Source: an uncultured Bacilli bacterium (GTDB lineage Bacteria > Bacillota_I > Bacilli_A > RF39 > UBA660). Taken from it: a stretch of DNA of 48,450 nucleotides. Positions 33,918 to 42,600 of the stretch are shown here, one piece after another. A program made the translations under genes and the position numbers. The stretch lies in the NCBI GenBank assembly GCA_950097225.1, contig CATNCE010000001.1:1-48450 (forward strand), read 5' to 3'. The notes below the pieces were generated by a model. That model saw only the letters and a program-made list of their open reading frames with translations. It made no database searches and had not been told where the DNA came from. Each line of letters starts with the position of its first letter. Within the stretch, counting starts at the first letter, position 1.

Positions 33918-33950
33918 AAAAATGAAGAGGATTTCCTCTTCATTTAATTT
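33918..33950. terminator. Bidirectional terminator between convergent genes
   Basis: Eleven-bp stem AAATGAAGAGG / CCTCTTCATTT with loop ATTT, A-run on the left and T-rich on the right, serving the plus gene ending at 33874 and the minus gene ending at 33944. Confidence 0.85.
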
Positions 33951-34189
33951 TGGGATAATTTATTTATTAGGATTTTTTGAATTAATATTGCATTTAGGAA
34001 AGCAGTAATGATCCCCGCGATAATGATTGTGTTGCGAAATATTGAAGGTACGAAACTTAGCCCACCTTCATATATTGATATAATGCTTATAAATATGATA
34101 AAGGGAATTATACCAATAATAAACCCAATAAATAGAAATTTTGTTTTGTTATTTTCAATTATTTTCTTTGTGTAGTCTTTGTTGTTCAT
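33944..34189 (-). CDS. Small membrane protein of unknown function
   Basis: An 81-residue protein with two strong helices (FLFIGFIIGIIPFIIFISII and IIIAGIITAFLNAILIQKI) joined by IYEGGLSFVPSIFRN. It could be a real gene: on the minus strand a -10 TATAAT lies upstream near 34214, a weak site AGAGG sits about 12 bases before the start, and a shared terminator closes it. No family is recognised. Position between the pilin-like gene and tRNA-Ala gives no functional hint. Confidence 0.6.
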   Translation of the reverse strand: MNNKDYTKKIIENNKTKFLFIGFIIGIIPFIIFISIISIYEGGLSFVPSIFRNTIIIAGIITAFLNAILIQKILINKLSQN

Positions 34190-34260
34190 CTTATCTTAAC
34201 CTCTAAGATAATTATACAATAAATCAAGATAAATATATAGCTTTTTTTAATTTTAAGTAG

Positions 34261-34285
34261 TAAAAAAGAGTACTAGGTACTCTTT
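34261..34285 (-). terminator. Terminator of tRNA-Ala
   Basis: On the minus strand, stem AAAGAGTAC / GTACTCTTT with loop CTA, followed by TTT. Directly downstream of the tRNA gene. Confidence 0.8.
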
Positions 34286-34297
34286 AAAATTTACTAA

Positions 34298-34374
34298 TGG
34301 TGGAGAATAGGGGACTCGAACCCCTGACCCTCACGGTGCAAGCGTGATGCTCTAGCCAACTGAGCTAATTCCCC
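34298..34374 (-). tRNA. tRNA-Ala (anticodon TGC)
   Basis: Minus-strand tRNA of 77 bases including an encoded 3' CCA. The acceptor stem GGGGAAT pairs with ATTCTCC and contains the G3-U70 pair that identifies alanine tRNAs. The anticodon loop is CTTGCAC, with anticodon TGC. D-loop TTAGCTCAGTTGG and T-arm GGTTCGAGTCC are standard. Confidence 0.97.
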
Positions 34375-34389
34375 ATCAGCAACAAGATA

Positions 34390-34418
34390 ATGATAACAAA
34401 ATAATATTAAAAAATCAA
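34390..34418 (-). promoter_or_regulatory. tRNA-Ala promoter
   Basis: Minus strand: TTGATT (34413-34418), 17-bp spacer, TATCAT (34390-34395), with extended -10 TG. Confidence 0.65.
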
Positions 34419-34489
34419 GTGCTTTTTAGTATTTTATGCTAATTTTATGAGATAAAAGGGGTTTTAGCGTCTTGTTAAGCGGCTAATAT

Positions 34490-35731
34490 TTAATTTTTAC
34501 TATTACGTTCTATTAATGTTGAGTCGCTTAGCAATGCAGAAGCTGGAATTATGCTGTTATTGCCAAAGCGGTTTTTTATCCCATCAATGGCTAGATTTAT
34601 TTGAATTTTGTCTTTTATCTGTTCAGGATTTTCAAAAAGATTTAATTGTCTATTTTGATTTTCTGTTAAATTAGAAAATGATATGGAAACTTTTCTGATA
34701 GGAGATTTATCATAATAACGGTTAAAGATGTGCATGCATTCGCGATATAAGTTATTGATATCATCTGTTAAGATTGGCAGTTTAGTTGAATGATAAAATC
34801 CACCTTCTTTAGAATAATTAATGCCAAAGCCTAAGAGTCCAGTTAGTTTATGAGTAGTTCTTAATCTACGACATAAGACATCTAACATTTCGAATATAAT
34901 AATTGTGATATTAAAATCATAATAGTCCTTAAATAAAACTTGGGAGTGAGAATAGCTTTTCTCTTTAATATGAGCTGTGTTCAAATCACTTATTTTAGCT
35001 GAGTCGATGCCATTAGCATGATACCAAAGCTCTTCACCCATAATGCCGAACAAATCTTTTAAGCGGCCTTTATCAAATTTGGCTAAGTCACCGATGCTCT
35101 TTATTCCAAGTTTGTTTAAGTTTTTTTCCATATGTGAACCAATTCCCCACATTTTAGAAAGGGGAGTGATATTCCATAGTTTGGTCTTTATGCTAGTATA
35201 ATCCCAGTAAGCGATGTTATCGCTGTTGTGTTTTGCTTCGATGTCCATACCAACTTTGGCTAGTAGAATATTAGGTCCGATGCCGGCTGTAGCTGTTAGT
35301 CCTGTTTTTTCTTTGATACGATTTAGAATATCGATGGTTAGCTCATATTCTGTTTTATTATATAACCTTAAATAATTAGTAACGTCTAAAAAACATTCAT
35401 CGATAGAGTAAATGTGTAAATCCTCAGAAGAGACATATTCTAAATATACATCAATTACTTCTTTGCTTTTTTGGCGATATAGATTTATGCGAGGAGGTAC
35501 TTTGATGATAGGAATGTTCTTGGGAATTTCAAAAATTCGAGTTCGACCGTTAATGCCAAACTGTTTTAAGTAGGGTGTTACTGCCAAGGTTATTGCTCCA
35601 TTACGATTAGGATCACAGACAACTAGTGGAGTTTTATATGGATCTAATTGACGTTCGACACATTCAACTGATGCAAAAAAACTCTTTAAATCAATACACA
35701 ATATTTTGCGATTTGGATATAATTCTTGCAT
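34490..35731 (-). CDS. Y-family DNA polymerase (UmuC/UvrX-like, Pol IV/V type)
   Basis: Translesion polymerase of about 413 residues. The start is the ATG at 35731 (MQELYPNRKILCID), 7 bases after GAGGG; the longer frame runs through the promoter. Motifs: CIDLKSFFASVE (first catalytic Asp and the steric-gate region), YSIDECFLDVT (catalytic Asp-Glu), TATAGIGPNILLAKV (palm/fingers), and WGIGSHMEKNLNKLGI (HhH in the thumb). The C-terminus has QLNLF, the sliding-clamp binding motif. It looks closer to the UvrX/YqjW group than to canonical DinB because of VCDPNRNGAITLAVTPYLK. It is a single gene on the minus strand with its own promoter. Confidence 0.9.
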   Translation of the reverse strand: MQELYPNRKILCIDLKSFFASVECVERQLDPYKTPLVVCDPNRNGAITLAVTPYLKQFGINGRTRIFEIPKNIPIIKVPPRINLYRQKSKEVIDVYLEYVSSEDLHIYSIDECFLDVTNYLRLYNKTEYELTIDILNRIKEKTGLTATAGIGPNILLAKVGMDIEAKHNSDNIAYWDYTSIKTKLWNITPLSKMWGIGSHMEKNLNKLGIKSIGDLAKFDKGRLKDLFGIMGEELWYHANGIDSAKISDLNTAHIKEKSYSHSQVLFKDYYDFNITIIIFEMLDVLCRRLRTTHKLTGLLGFGINYSKEGGFYHSTKLPILTDDINNLYRECMHIFNRYYDKSPIRKVSISFSNLTENQNRQLNLFENPEQIKDKIQINLAIDGIKNRFGNNSIIPASALLSDSTLIERNSKN

Positions 35732-35750
35732 ACTTTCATCCCTCAAACTT

Positions 35751-35779
35751 AATATAGTACAATTGTTTGCGTTAGTCAA
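35751..35779 (-). promoter_or_regulatory. Promoter of the Y-family polymerase gene
   Basis: Minus strand: TTGACT (35774-35779), 17-bp spacer, TATATT (35751-35756). The spacer contains the palindrome ACAATTGT, which could be a repressor site; it does not match the Bacillus LexA box. Confidence 0.7.
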
Positions 35780-35863
35780 TAGTTAAATTATAAAAAGGTT
35801 ATTGAAATTATCCTTAAAATACTTTATACTTAAAATGGTAAAATAATAGAGGAGAAGATGCTT

Positions 35864-37318
35864 ATGCGTTGTAATAAATGTTCTAAATTAGTTCCTGATA
35901 ATGCCGATGTGTGTCCTTATTGCAATGCAGATGTTAATACTGATTTAAATAGTGAAGTCAATTTTGGGAAAATTGAAGATACTGATTATCATAAAAAATA
36001 TGATTTAAAAGTTTTTATTGGGGAGCCAGGTAAGAGAAAATTTGTTTTTGGAGCAGGAATAATATTTGTCTTCTTCATAATAGCTTTAGTGGTTTTTGTT
36101 GCAATGCTTTTTAAGAATAAAAATGAAGCTGATTATTTGATATTTACTAAAACTTTAAGAGGTCTTACAGATATTATAGAAGATAATACGATTGGTACTA
36201 ATACATCAAAAAGTGGTAAGTATACGATGCAATTAACTGTTAATGGGGAATCTTGGGCTTTTGATGGACTTTATGCTTATGATATAAAGACGAGAATTGC
36301 TAGTTTAACTGGCAATATGAAAGATCCCAAAGAAGCTATAGGTGGAGTAATTGTTGATGATAAAGATTTAGAATTTAGAGCTTATCTTAGAGATAATAAC
36401 CTATATTTTCAAAGTGATGAAATATATGGAGCGGAAGATATTTATTTTTTATTGAATGATACAACAGGGCTTCTTTCTACTAAAAATTATGATTTGTATT
36501 CACTAATTAGTGGGTCTAGTGATGCTTTAGAATCGACTTTAAAAAACATGAGTTATAAGACAACAGAGGAGACCATTGTTCACTTAGGAAAATCTTTAAC
36601 ACTTACTAAGAGAACTCTCGTATTAGATAATAAGAATAAATTAAAATTTATAACTGATTTATTAAATAACTTAATCGATGATGTTAACTTTATCAATGAA
36701 TATGCAAGAATTAAGAATAAAAAAAGTGATGAAATTATAAAAATGTTAGAAAACTATATAACTACATCAGAGTATAAGTATAGTGCTGATACTACTAGCG
36801 AAGATAGTATTGCAATTTATTTTGATAAGAAACAAGTATATCGTATAGAGTTTTTAATTGATGGTGAAGAGAAAAAACGTTATCGAATAGATGTTGGAAA
36901 TACAAAATATTATTTAGAGTACTTTGTTAATGATGAAAATGTATATATATTTACTTTGGCAACTACACAAAAGACAATTGGAGATTTAACAGAAAAAAAT
37001 TATGTTGTAACTTTTGATCGTGATAATTTAGTTACAGATATTAGCATTCGTTTAGAGGAAGATAAGAATCCTATTGTTAAGAAGCAAGATATTACTAATT
37101 TTAAAGACATCAAAGATTTTACTGATGAAGATTATGTAAGAGTAAAAAATAATGTCAGTTATTATTGGAAAAATACACAGTTCGTCGATGAAATACGTCA
37201 TTATTATAAAGAAAAGTGTGTACTTGGCATGCAATGTGTGTGTGAAAATGAGTTAACTTGTAGTTGTGATTATAATGGGACGATTATTACTTGTCCTAAA
37301 GAGCTAGTAACTAATTAA
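35864..37318 (+). CDS. Zinc-ribbon membrane protein, TcaA-like layout, copy 1
   Basis: About 484 residues. ATG 35864 is preferred (GGAG at 35851 is 10 bases before) over 35858. The N-terminus is a cytoplasmic zinc ribbon MRCNKCSKLVPDNADVCPYCN with two CxxC pairs. A single helix (about 62-85, FGAGIIFVFFIIALVVFVAML) leads to a large extracytoplasmic domain. The C-terminus is Cys-rich (CVLGMQCVCENELTCSCDYN ... ITCP). The ribbon/helix/outside layout is that of TcaA/YvbJ proteins, which are linked to wall stress. Upstream, AT-rich DNA has TTGAAA near 35802 and TAAAAT-like boxes. A paralogue follows directly. Confidence 0.72.
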   Translation: MRCNKCSKLVPDNADVCPYCNADVNTDLNSEVNFGKIEDTDYHKKYDLKVFIGEPGKRKFVFGAGIIFVFFIIALVVFVAMLFKNKNEADYLIFTKTLRGLTDIIEDNTIGTNTSKSGKYTMQLTVNGESWAFDGLYAYDIKTRIASLTGNMKDPKEAIGGVIVDDKDLEFRAYLRDNNLYFQSDEIYGAEDIYFLLNDTTGLLSTKNYDLYSLISGSSDALESTLKNMSYKTTEETIVHLGKSLTLTKRTLVLDNKNKLKFITDLLNNLIDDVNFINEYARIKNKKSDEIIKMLENYITTSEYKYSADTTSEDSIAIYFDKKQVYRIEFLIDGEEKKRYRIDVGNTKYYLEYFVNDENVYIFTLATTQKTIGDLTEKNYVVTFDRDNLVTDISIRLEEDKNPIVKKQDITNFKDIKDFTDEDYVRVKNNVSYYWKNTQFVDEIRHYYKEKCVLGMQCVCENELTCSCDYNGTIITCPKELVTN

Positions 37319-37378
37319 TATTGATTAAGAAATAAAAATATATTAAGATATAATTGTAAAAGTAAAGAGGGGATAAAT

Positions 37379-39256
37379 TTGAAATGTTTAGCATGTAATA
37401 ATGAAATACCAGATGCATCTGTTGTATGTCCTTTTTGTAATCGCAGTGTTACGCCGACGCAAAATCCAATGCCTGTTTTTAATGTAGGAAACACTGGCGT
37501 CTTAGGAAGTGGAGTAGATAATCAGGTTACTAATCAATATCAGAATTTAAATAATGCTGTTAATAATGGCGCTAATCAAGCTGGGAGTATGATGGGGCAA
37601 AATTCGAGTTTAGGAAGCAGCCAAGGGGAAAATTCATTTCAATCAGTAAATCCTCTTGGACAAGTTGGAGTTATGCCTGAGATGCCAATGGATCAAAACA
37701 ATAATGGATGGGTAAATTCGGTTCAAAATCAGGTAGCAAATAATCAAAATGCGAACTTTACTCCAGGCGTTGGTATGCAAGGTGTTAGTACACCACAAGT
37801 GAGTAATGAGGCATCATTAAGTGCTCAATCATCCGTGGTTTTAGAAAATGATATTAAGCCTGAATATATTGCACCAAGTGGCGAAAGTGTTGAGAGTGTT
37901 AAACTGCGCAATACTTTGCCGAAAAATACAAAGAAGAAAAAGACAAAATTAATTATCATAATAGTAGTGCTTCTATTATTGGTTATAGGTGGAGGAGCTG
38001 CTTTTTTCTACTATAATTCTCAATATAAGACCAGTGCAAAACGCATTGATGCTGTTGTTAATGGTTTATCTTCGCCATTACGTTTGATTAAAAATGATAC
38101 GATCAATAAAACGAGTGGTACTTATGCTTTAGAAATTGGTGTAAGTTATGCCGATAAAAACATAGATAGCAAAATTAAAGGGACGTATGCAACGGATTTA
38201 AAAGCTTCATCTTTGGATCTTACTGTGGATTTAGAAAGCTTAAATATGCCTGATGCTATGATAAATAGCCCTGTTAATTTGGAATTTTACTATAATGATT
38301 CGAAAATGTATGTCTTATTTCAAAATTTCTATGATAACTATATTTATGATGAGGTTTTGGGGCTAGATGATTTATTTGATACTATAAAGAAAAATGATAT
38401 TAATTATTTGACGATGATTAATGGAATAAAAGCGGCTTTTGGAAGTAGTTTGAAGGCTATGAATAATACGCAAAAAACAGGTAATGTTAATATCCATGGG
38501 CAAACTAAAAAGGCGAATATTATTGTAATTCCTTTATCTTCAAATAATGTTGGTTTAGCAAAAAAGAGTTTTTATCGTAGTTTAGCAAATAATCCTAAAT
38601 TTGTTGCTGAGTATGCTAAATTAATAAATAGAGATGAAGAGGTAGCTGAAGATTTATTATTAAAAAATACTGAAAATGTAGGTAATGTTGATATTAATGG
38701 CTCAATTGAAATATACACAGAGATGTTTAAAGAAGAATTTATTGGCATGAAGATTGCTGATAAAAGTGAAAATAAAAATGTCATAGAGATCTATCCAGTT
38801 GCTAAAGGCTATGGAATATCTTATAAAAAGGGCAATCAGAATATTTTTGAGTGCCAATATGCCAAGACGATGAAGAATACTTCAACTATTCGCAATAGGA
38901 ATTATCAAATTGATTTTACGACATATTCTAATGAGCAAGCTTATAAAGTAAATATAAAAGCGGATATCGCCGAAGATGTTAATCCTAAGGATGCTAAGGT
39001 CGTTGTTAAAAATAGTATTAAACGTCAATATATTTCATTTCAAGATCGTGAATTGATAAAAAAGCGTGCATCAGAAATTGGAGTTTTAGGTTTATATTTA
39101 CCGGAACAAATTGATAAATACTTGATGCGTGGAATCGATTCCACAACGGATGCATGTCTTCTTGCCATTAATTGTGTTGATCAAAATAATGGGACTTCTA
39201 TATGTCGGAATTCAACCACGGGCGAACAAATTACATGCCCAAGTGTTGCACAATAG
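37379..39256 (+). CDS. Zinc-ribbon membrane protein, TcaA-like layout, copy 2
   Basis: About 625 residues starting with TTG at 37379, supported by AAAGAGGGG eight bases before and by the zinc ribbon beginning at once (MKCLACNNEIPDASVVCPFCN). A Gln/Asn-rich cytoplasmic linker of about 160 residues follows, then KKKKTKLIIIIVVLLLLVIG as the helix. The outer domain is homologous to copy 1 (FYRSLANNPKFVAEYAKLI versus FITDLLNNLIDDVNFINEYA; both end with spaced Cys and ITCP). Copy 1 lacks the long linker. Tandem copies 60 bases apart suggest an old duplication. A strong terminator follows at 39271. Confidence 0.72.
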   Translation: MKCLACNNEIPDASVVCPFCNRSVTPTQNPMPVFNVGNTGVLGSGVDNQVTNQYQNLNNAVNNGANQAGSMMGQNSSLGSSQGENSFQSVNPLGQVGVMPEMPMDQNNNGWVNSVQNQVANNQNANFTPGVGMQGVSTPQVSNEASLSAQSSVVLENDIKPEYIAPSGESVESVKLRNTLPKNTKKKKTKLIIIIVVLLLLVIGGGAAFFYYNSQYKTSAKRIDAVVNGLSSPLRLIKNDTINKTSGTYALEIGVSYADKNIDSKIKGTYATDLKASSLDLTVDLESLNMPDAMINSPVNLEFYYNDSKMYVLFQNFYDNYIYDEVLGLDDLFDTIKKNDINYLTMINGIKAAFGSSLKAMNNTQKTGNVNIHGQTKKANIIVIPLSSNNVGLAKKSFYRSLANNPKFVAEYAKLINRDEEVAEDLLLKNTENVGNVDINGSIEIYTEMFKEEFIGMKIADKSENKNVIEIYPVAKGYGISYKKGNQNIFECQYAKTMKNTSTIRNRNYQIDFTTYSNEQAYKVNIKADIAEDVNPKDAKVVVKNSIKRQYISFQDRELIKKRASEIGVLGLYLPEQIDKYLMRGIDSTTDACLLAINCVDQNNGTSICRNSTTGEQITCPSVAQ

Positions 39257-39270
39257 AGATTAACTTATTA

Positions 39271-39306
39271 AAACTGTTGGCAGATAAAAAATGTCAGCAG
39301 TTTTTT
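39271..39306 (+). terminator. Terminator after TcaA-like copy 2
   Basis: Twelve-pair stem AAACTGTTGGCA / TGTCAGCAGTTT (two G-T pairs), loop GATAAAAAA, then TTT. Confidence 0.85.
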
Positions 39307-39650
39307 GTATGGAAAAATAAAATGAATGTCTACATAATACTCTTCATTGTCTACTTTTAGTTTATCATTACATTGTTACAAAATCCGAAAAATCAAATGT
39401 AGTTAAAGGAACTGAAGCGATATAAGATAGGAGATTCTTATTAAAAAAAGAAATTTCTTTATAACAAAAGCAAATGTTTATTTTCTTTAGCTTACAAGTT
39501 ATTTTAAATAAATTAAAATAATTATGTATTTTTTGATGCTAAGTTATCTTTTATAAAATTTTTTACTATTCATGTGTTTAGTTTTGTTGTCGAAATATGA
39601 CGAAAGTTTTATAATTAAGCTATAAATATGATAGTATGGAGAGATAAGGT
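39307..39650 (+). promoter_or_regulatory. 344-bp leader region: shared upstream element, palindrome and promoter
   Basis: No gene seen. It contains TAGTTTATCATTACA (39358-39372), also present before the two paralogous surface genes (28076 and 44672). A 14-base perfect palindrome AAAGAAATTTCTTT lies at 39447-39460. A promoter with TTGTCG (39587-39592), 17-bp spacer and TATAAT (39610-39615) gives a leader of about 30 bases. Unlike the other two leaders it has no poly-G tract. Confidence 0.6.
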
Positions 39651-42600
39651 ATGAAGCTCAGAAAAAAGTTGGAAATTAAGTATTTAGTGTTAATTTTTGT
39701 TGTGGTTCTAATGATTGGTTTTGCGACATGTGTAACTATTATGGAATTAAATGGAGAAGCTGTTATTGCAAGTGGGGATTTCGAACTTGAATTTAATCGA
39801 GCTGTTTTAAATGGAGCTAATCGTACTAAGCTAGTTAGTAAAGATAAGAAGAGTATAACTTTTACTTATAATGATATTAATGGCGAAGAAGTTTCGACTT
39901 TAGAGTATGAGGTTTTAAATAAGAGTACTCAGTATGATGCCGATGTCAGTGTAACTTGTTCATCTTCAATAAATGATGGGTCAACATTTACTTATGGAGA
40001 TAATGATGCTCCTGCAAGTAGTGTGATGCGCATTGAGGCTGGAAAGATGGACAAAGGACTTGCTCGTCTGCGAGTTTTTAATAAAGATACAGTTACACAT
40101 GAAGCTAAGGGGACTTTATATGATTTATTAAAAAACTCATCTTTAGGTGGAGATCAGAGTATTGACTATGATACAGTTAGTAGTAGTGAATCACTTAATG
40201 CTATTTATGAGACTAGTAATACTGATTCTGGTAATCCTGTGTATTTTTATAGGGGAGCTGTTGACGCTAATAATGTTATATTTGCAGGACGCTGTTGGTT
40301 AATGGTTAGAACAACGGAAACTAAAGGTGTTAAACTTTTGTATAATGGAGTACCATTAAATGGAAGTTGCTTGCCTTTGGGAAATACGATTTCATTTGGT
40401 TTAGTCGATGAAGTTGTGATGAATGAAAAAACGGATGATAATGCCTATGTTGGATATATGTATGGGAGTTCGGGAAGTGATACGTATGAGGCAACTCACG
40501 AAAATATCCATGATTCATCCTTAAAAAAATATTTGGATTCTTGGTATGAAGGCAATTTACTTGATACTAAATATGCCGAGTATTTAGAGGATACTGTTTG
40601 GTGTAATGATCGATCATTATTAGATGATTATGCCAATATTAATGCGGAAACTCCTACTGATTTTTCTTCTTTTGGTTGGGGATTACAGAGTACTTACTAT
40701 GCACCATTTGGACGAATTGGAATGCGTTCTTTAAAAACTGAGCCAACTTATAAATGTAGGCAAGAAAATGATCGCTTTACAGTGAGTGCAAATAATGGAA
40801 ATGGAGATTTAACTTATCCAGTTGGAACAATAACGGCTGATGAACTTGTTTTTGCTGGAGCAACTGGAGGAGTTTATAATAAACCATCTAATCAATATAC
40901 TACAGTCCAAAATAATTATTATTTAAATGTTGTTGGTGAGCGTAAATTTATGAGTATGACACCATATGAATTTAGGAGTAGTGATAATTCAGCAATAATC
41001 TATAACTATTATCATTCATTTATGGAGGCAAAAACAGATGATGAGTCATACTATGCTATGCCAATGATTTCTTTGAAATCGGGAGTTCAATTTCTAGATG
41101 GAGATGGAACTAAGGCTGATCCATATATTTTAGAATCAGAAGATATTAATAATAATATCTATACTTGTACGATGTCTTATGAAAAAATTTCACGTACAAC
41201 TCCAGGAAAATTTGATATGGATTTATTACAAACGGGAGACGAGTATTGTATAGGGGATGAATGTTTTCACGTTATATCAAATAATAATGGTGTTTTAAAG
41301 ATGTTAGCTAAATATAATTTGTATGTTGGAAAAATATTTAATACAGGAACAGATTTTTATTGGATTCCTGAATACGATCCACTTTATGGAAAACAAAATG
41401 AGAGTGCTTATGGATATACTCTTGATGGAAGTCTTCCATACGTTGGAACGACAGAATTTTCAGAAGGTTCACCTAATTATGATACTAGTTTAGTTAAGAC
41501 TTATGTAGATGAATATGTCGATTATCTTAAATTAACATATAAAGTTACAAATATTGAGGGTAGTTTAATTTCCAAAGAGGAGCTTGAAGCTCTTGGCTGT
41601 GATGCTGTTAAAAAGAATTGCCGGGCAGCTGGTTATGAGTGGCTGGGGGATTATACTTATTGGACTAGAAGTGTTGATAGTACAGATGCATCAAAGGTAT
41701 ACTTGGTTGGTTCTGATTTATTCTTTGGTTCATCTAGTTATACTAATAATAGTAATCGTGGGGTACGTCCTCTTATAACGATGTATACTCATGATAATCA
41801 GCCAGATGCTGAAAGTGATGAATTTAAAAATTCAAAATTATTCCAAATGATGAAGTTAAAGTCGCGTGGTTTAGATACAGATATTGGGGTAAATTATAAT
41901 CAGATAGCAACTAATAATAATGGTAATGGTGTCTTAGAAACTACCAATACCGATTCTGAGGAACCTGTATATTTTTATCGTGGTGAGGTAGATAATAATG
42001 TAATATTTGGTGGTTTTTGTTGGAATATAGTTAGAACAACAGAGACTGGTGGAGTAAAACTAATATATAGTGGAGTTCCAAATGCTAATTATGAATGTAA
42101 AAATACTGGTAGTAGCGTTAATATTGGATCGTCTGCTTATTCATCGGGTGAAGGCGATAATGCCTATATTGGGTATATGTATGGTACACCAGGAAGTAAT
42201 AATTATAATGACACTCATGCTAATATAAATGACTCAGCAATTAAGAAAGTTGTAGATGAGTGGTATAAGAATAATTTCTTTAATACAGAATATGCCAAGA
42301 TGATAGAAGATACAGTCTACTGCAATGAACGAAAAATTGAGACACCAGGTGTAGGAAATAGTCTTAGTTCTAGTCAATATACGACGTTAGGTTTTGGGGC
42401 CAATGCAACTGCTTATGCATCGGTAAGTCGAACAGCGAGTCAATCAATAGATGCAAGTCCTACTTATAGGTGTAGCCAAGACAACGATCGCTTTACGGTT
42501 TTAGATAGCAATGGAAATGGAAAACTTTCTTATCCAATTGGGTTGCTTACAAGTGATGAAGCTATTTATGCAGGCGCTACTCTTTATCGTTCAGGAGCTG

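Noticed and set aside
35758..35766. LexA/SOS box at the Y-family polymerase promoter
   Set aside because: The palindrome ACAATTGT does not match the known Bacillus LexA site (GAAC-N4-GTTC); kept only as a possible operator.
41650..41790. The YWTRS...GVRPLI segment of the 1435-residue protein as a second DGR variable repeat
   Set aside because: It is homologous to the suspected variable region, but its codons are ordinary A/T-ending ones with normal adenine content, and it lies in the middle of the protein.
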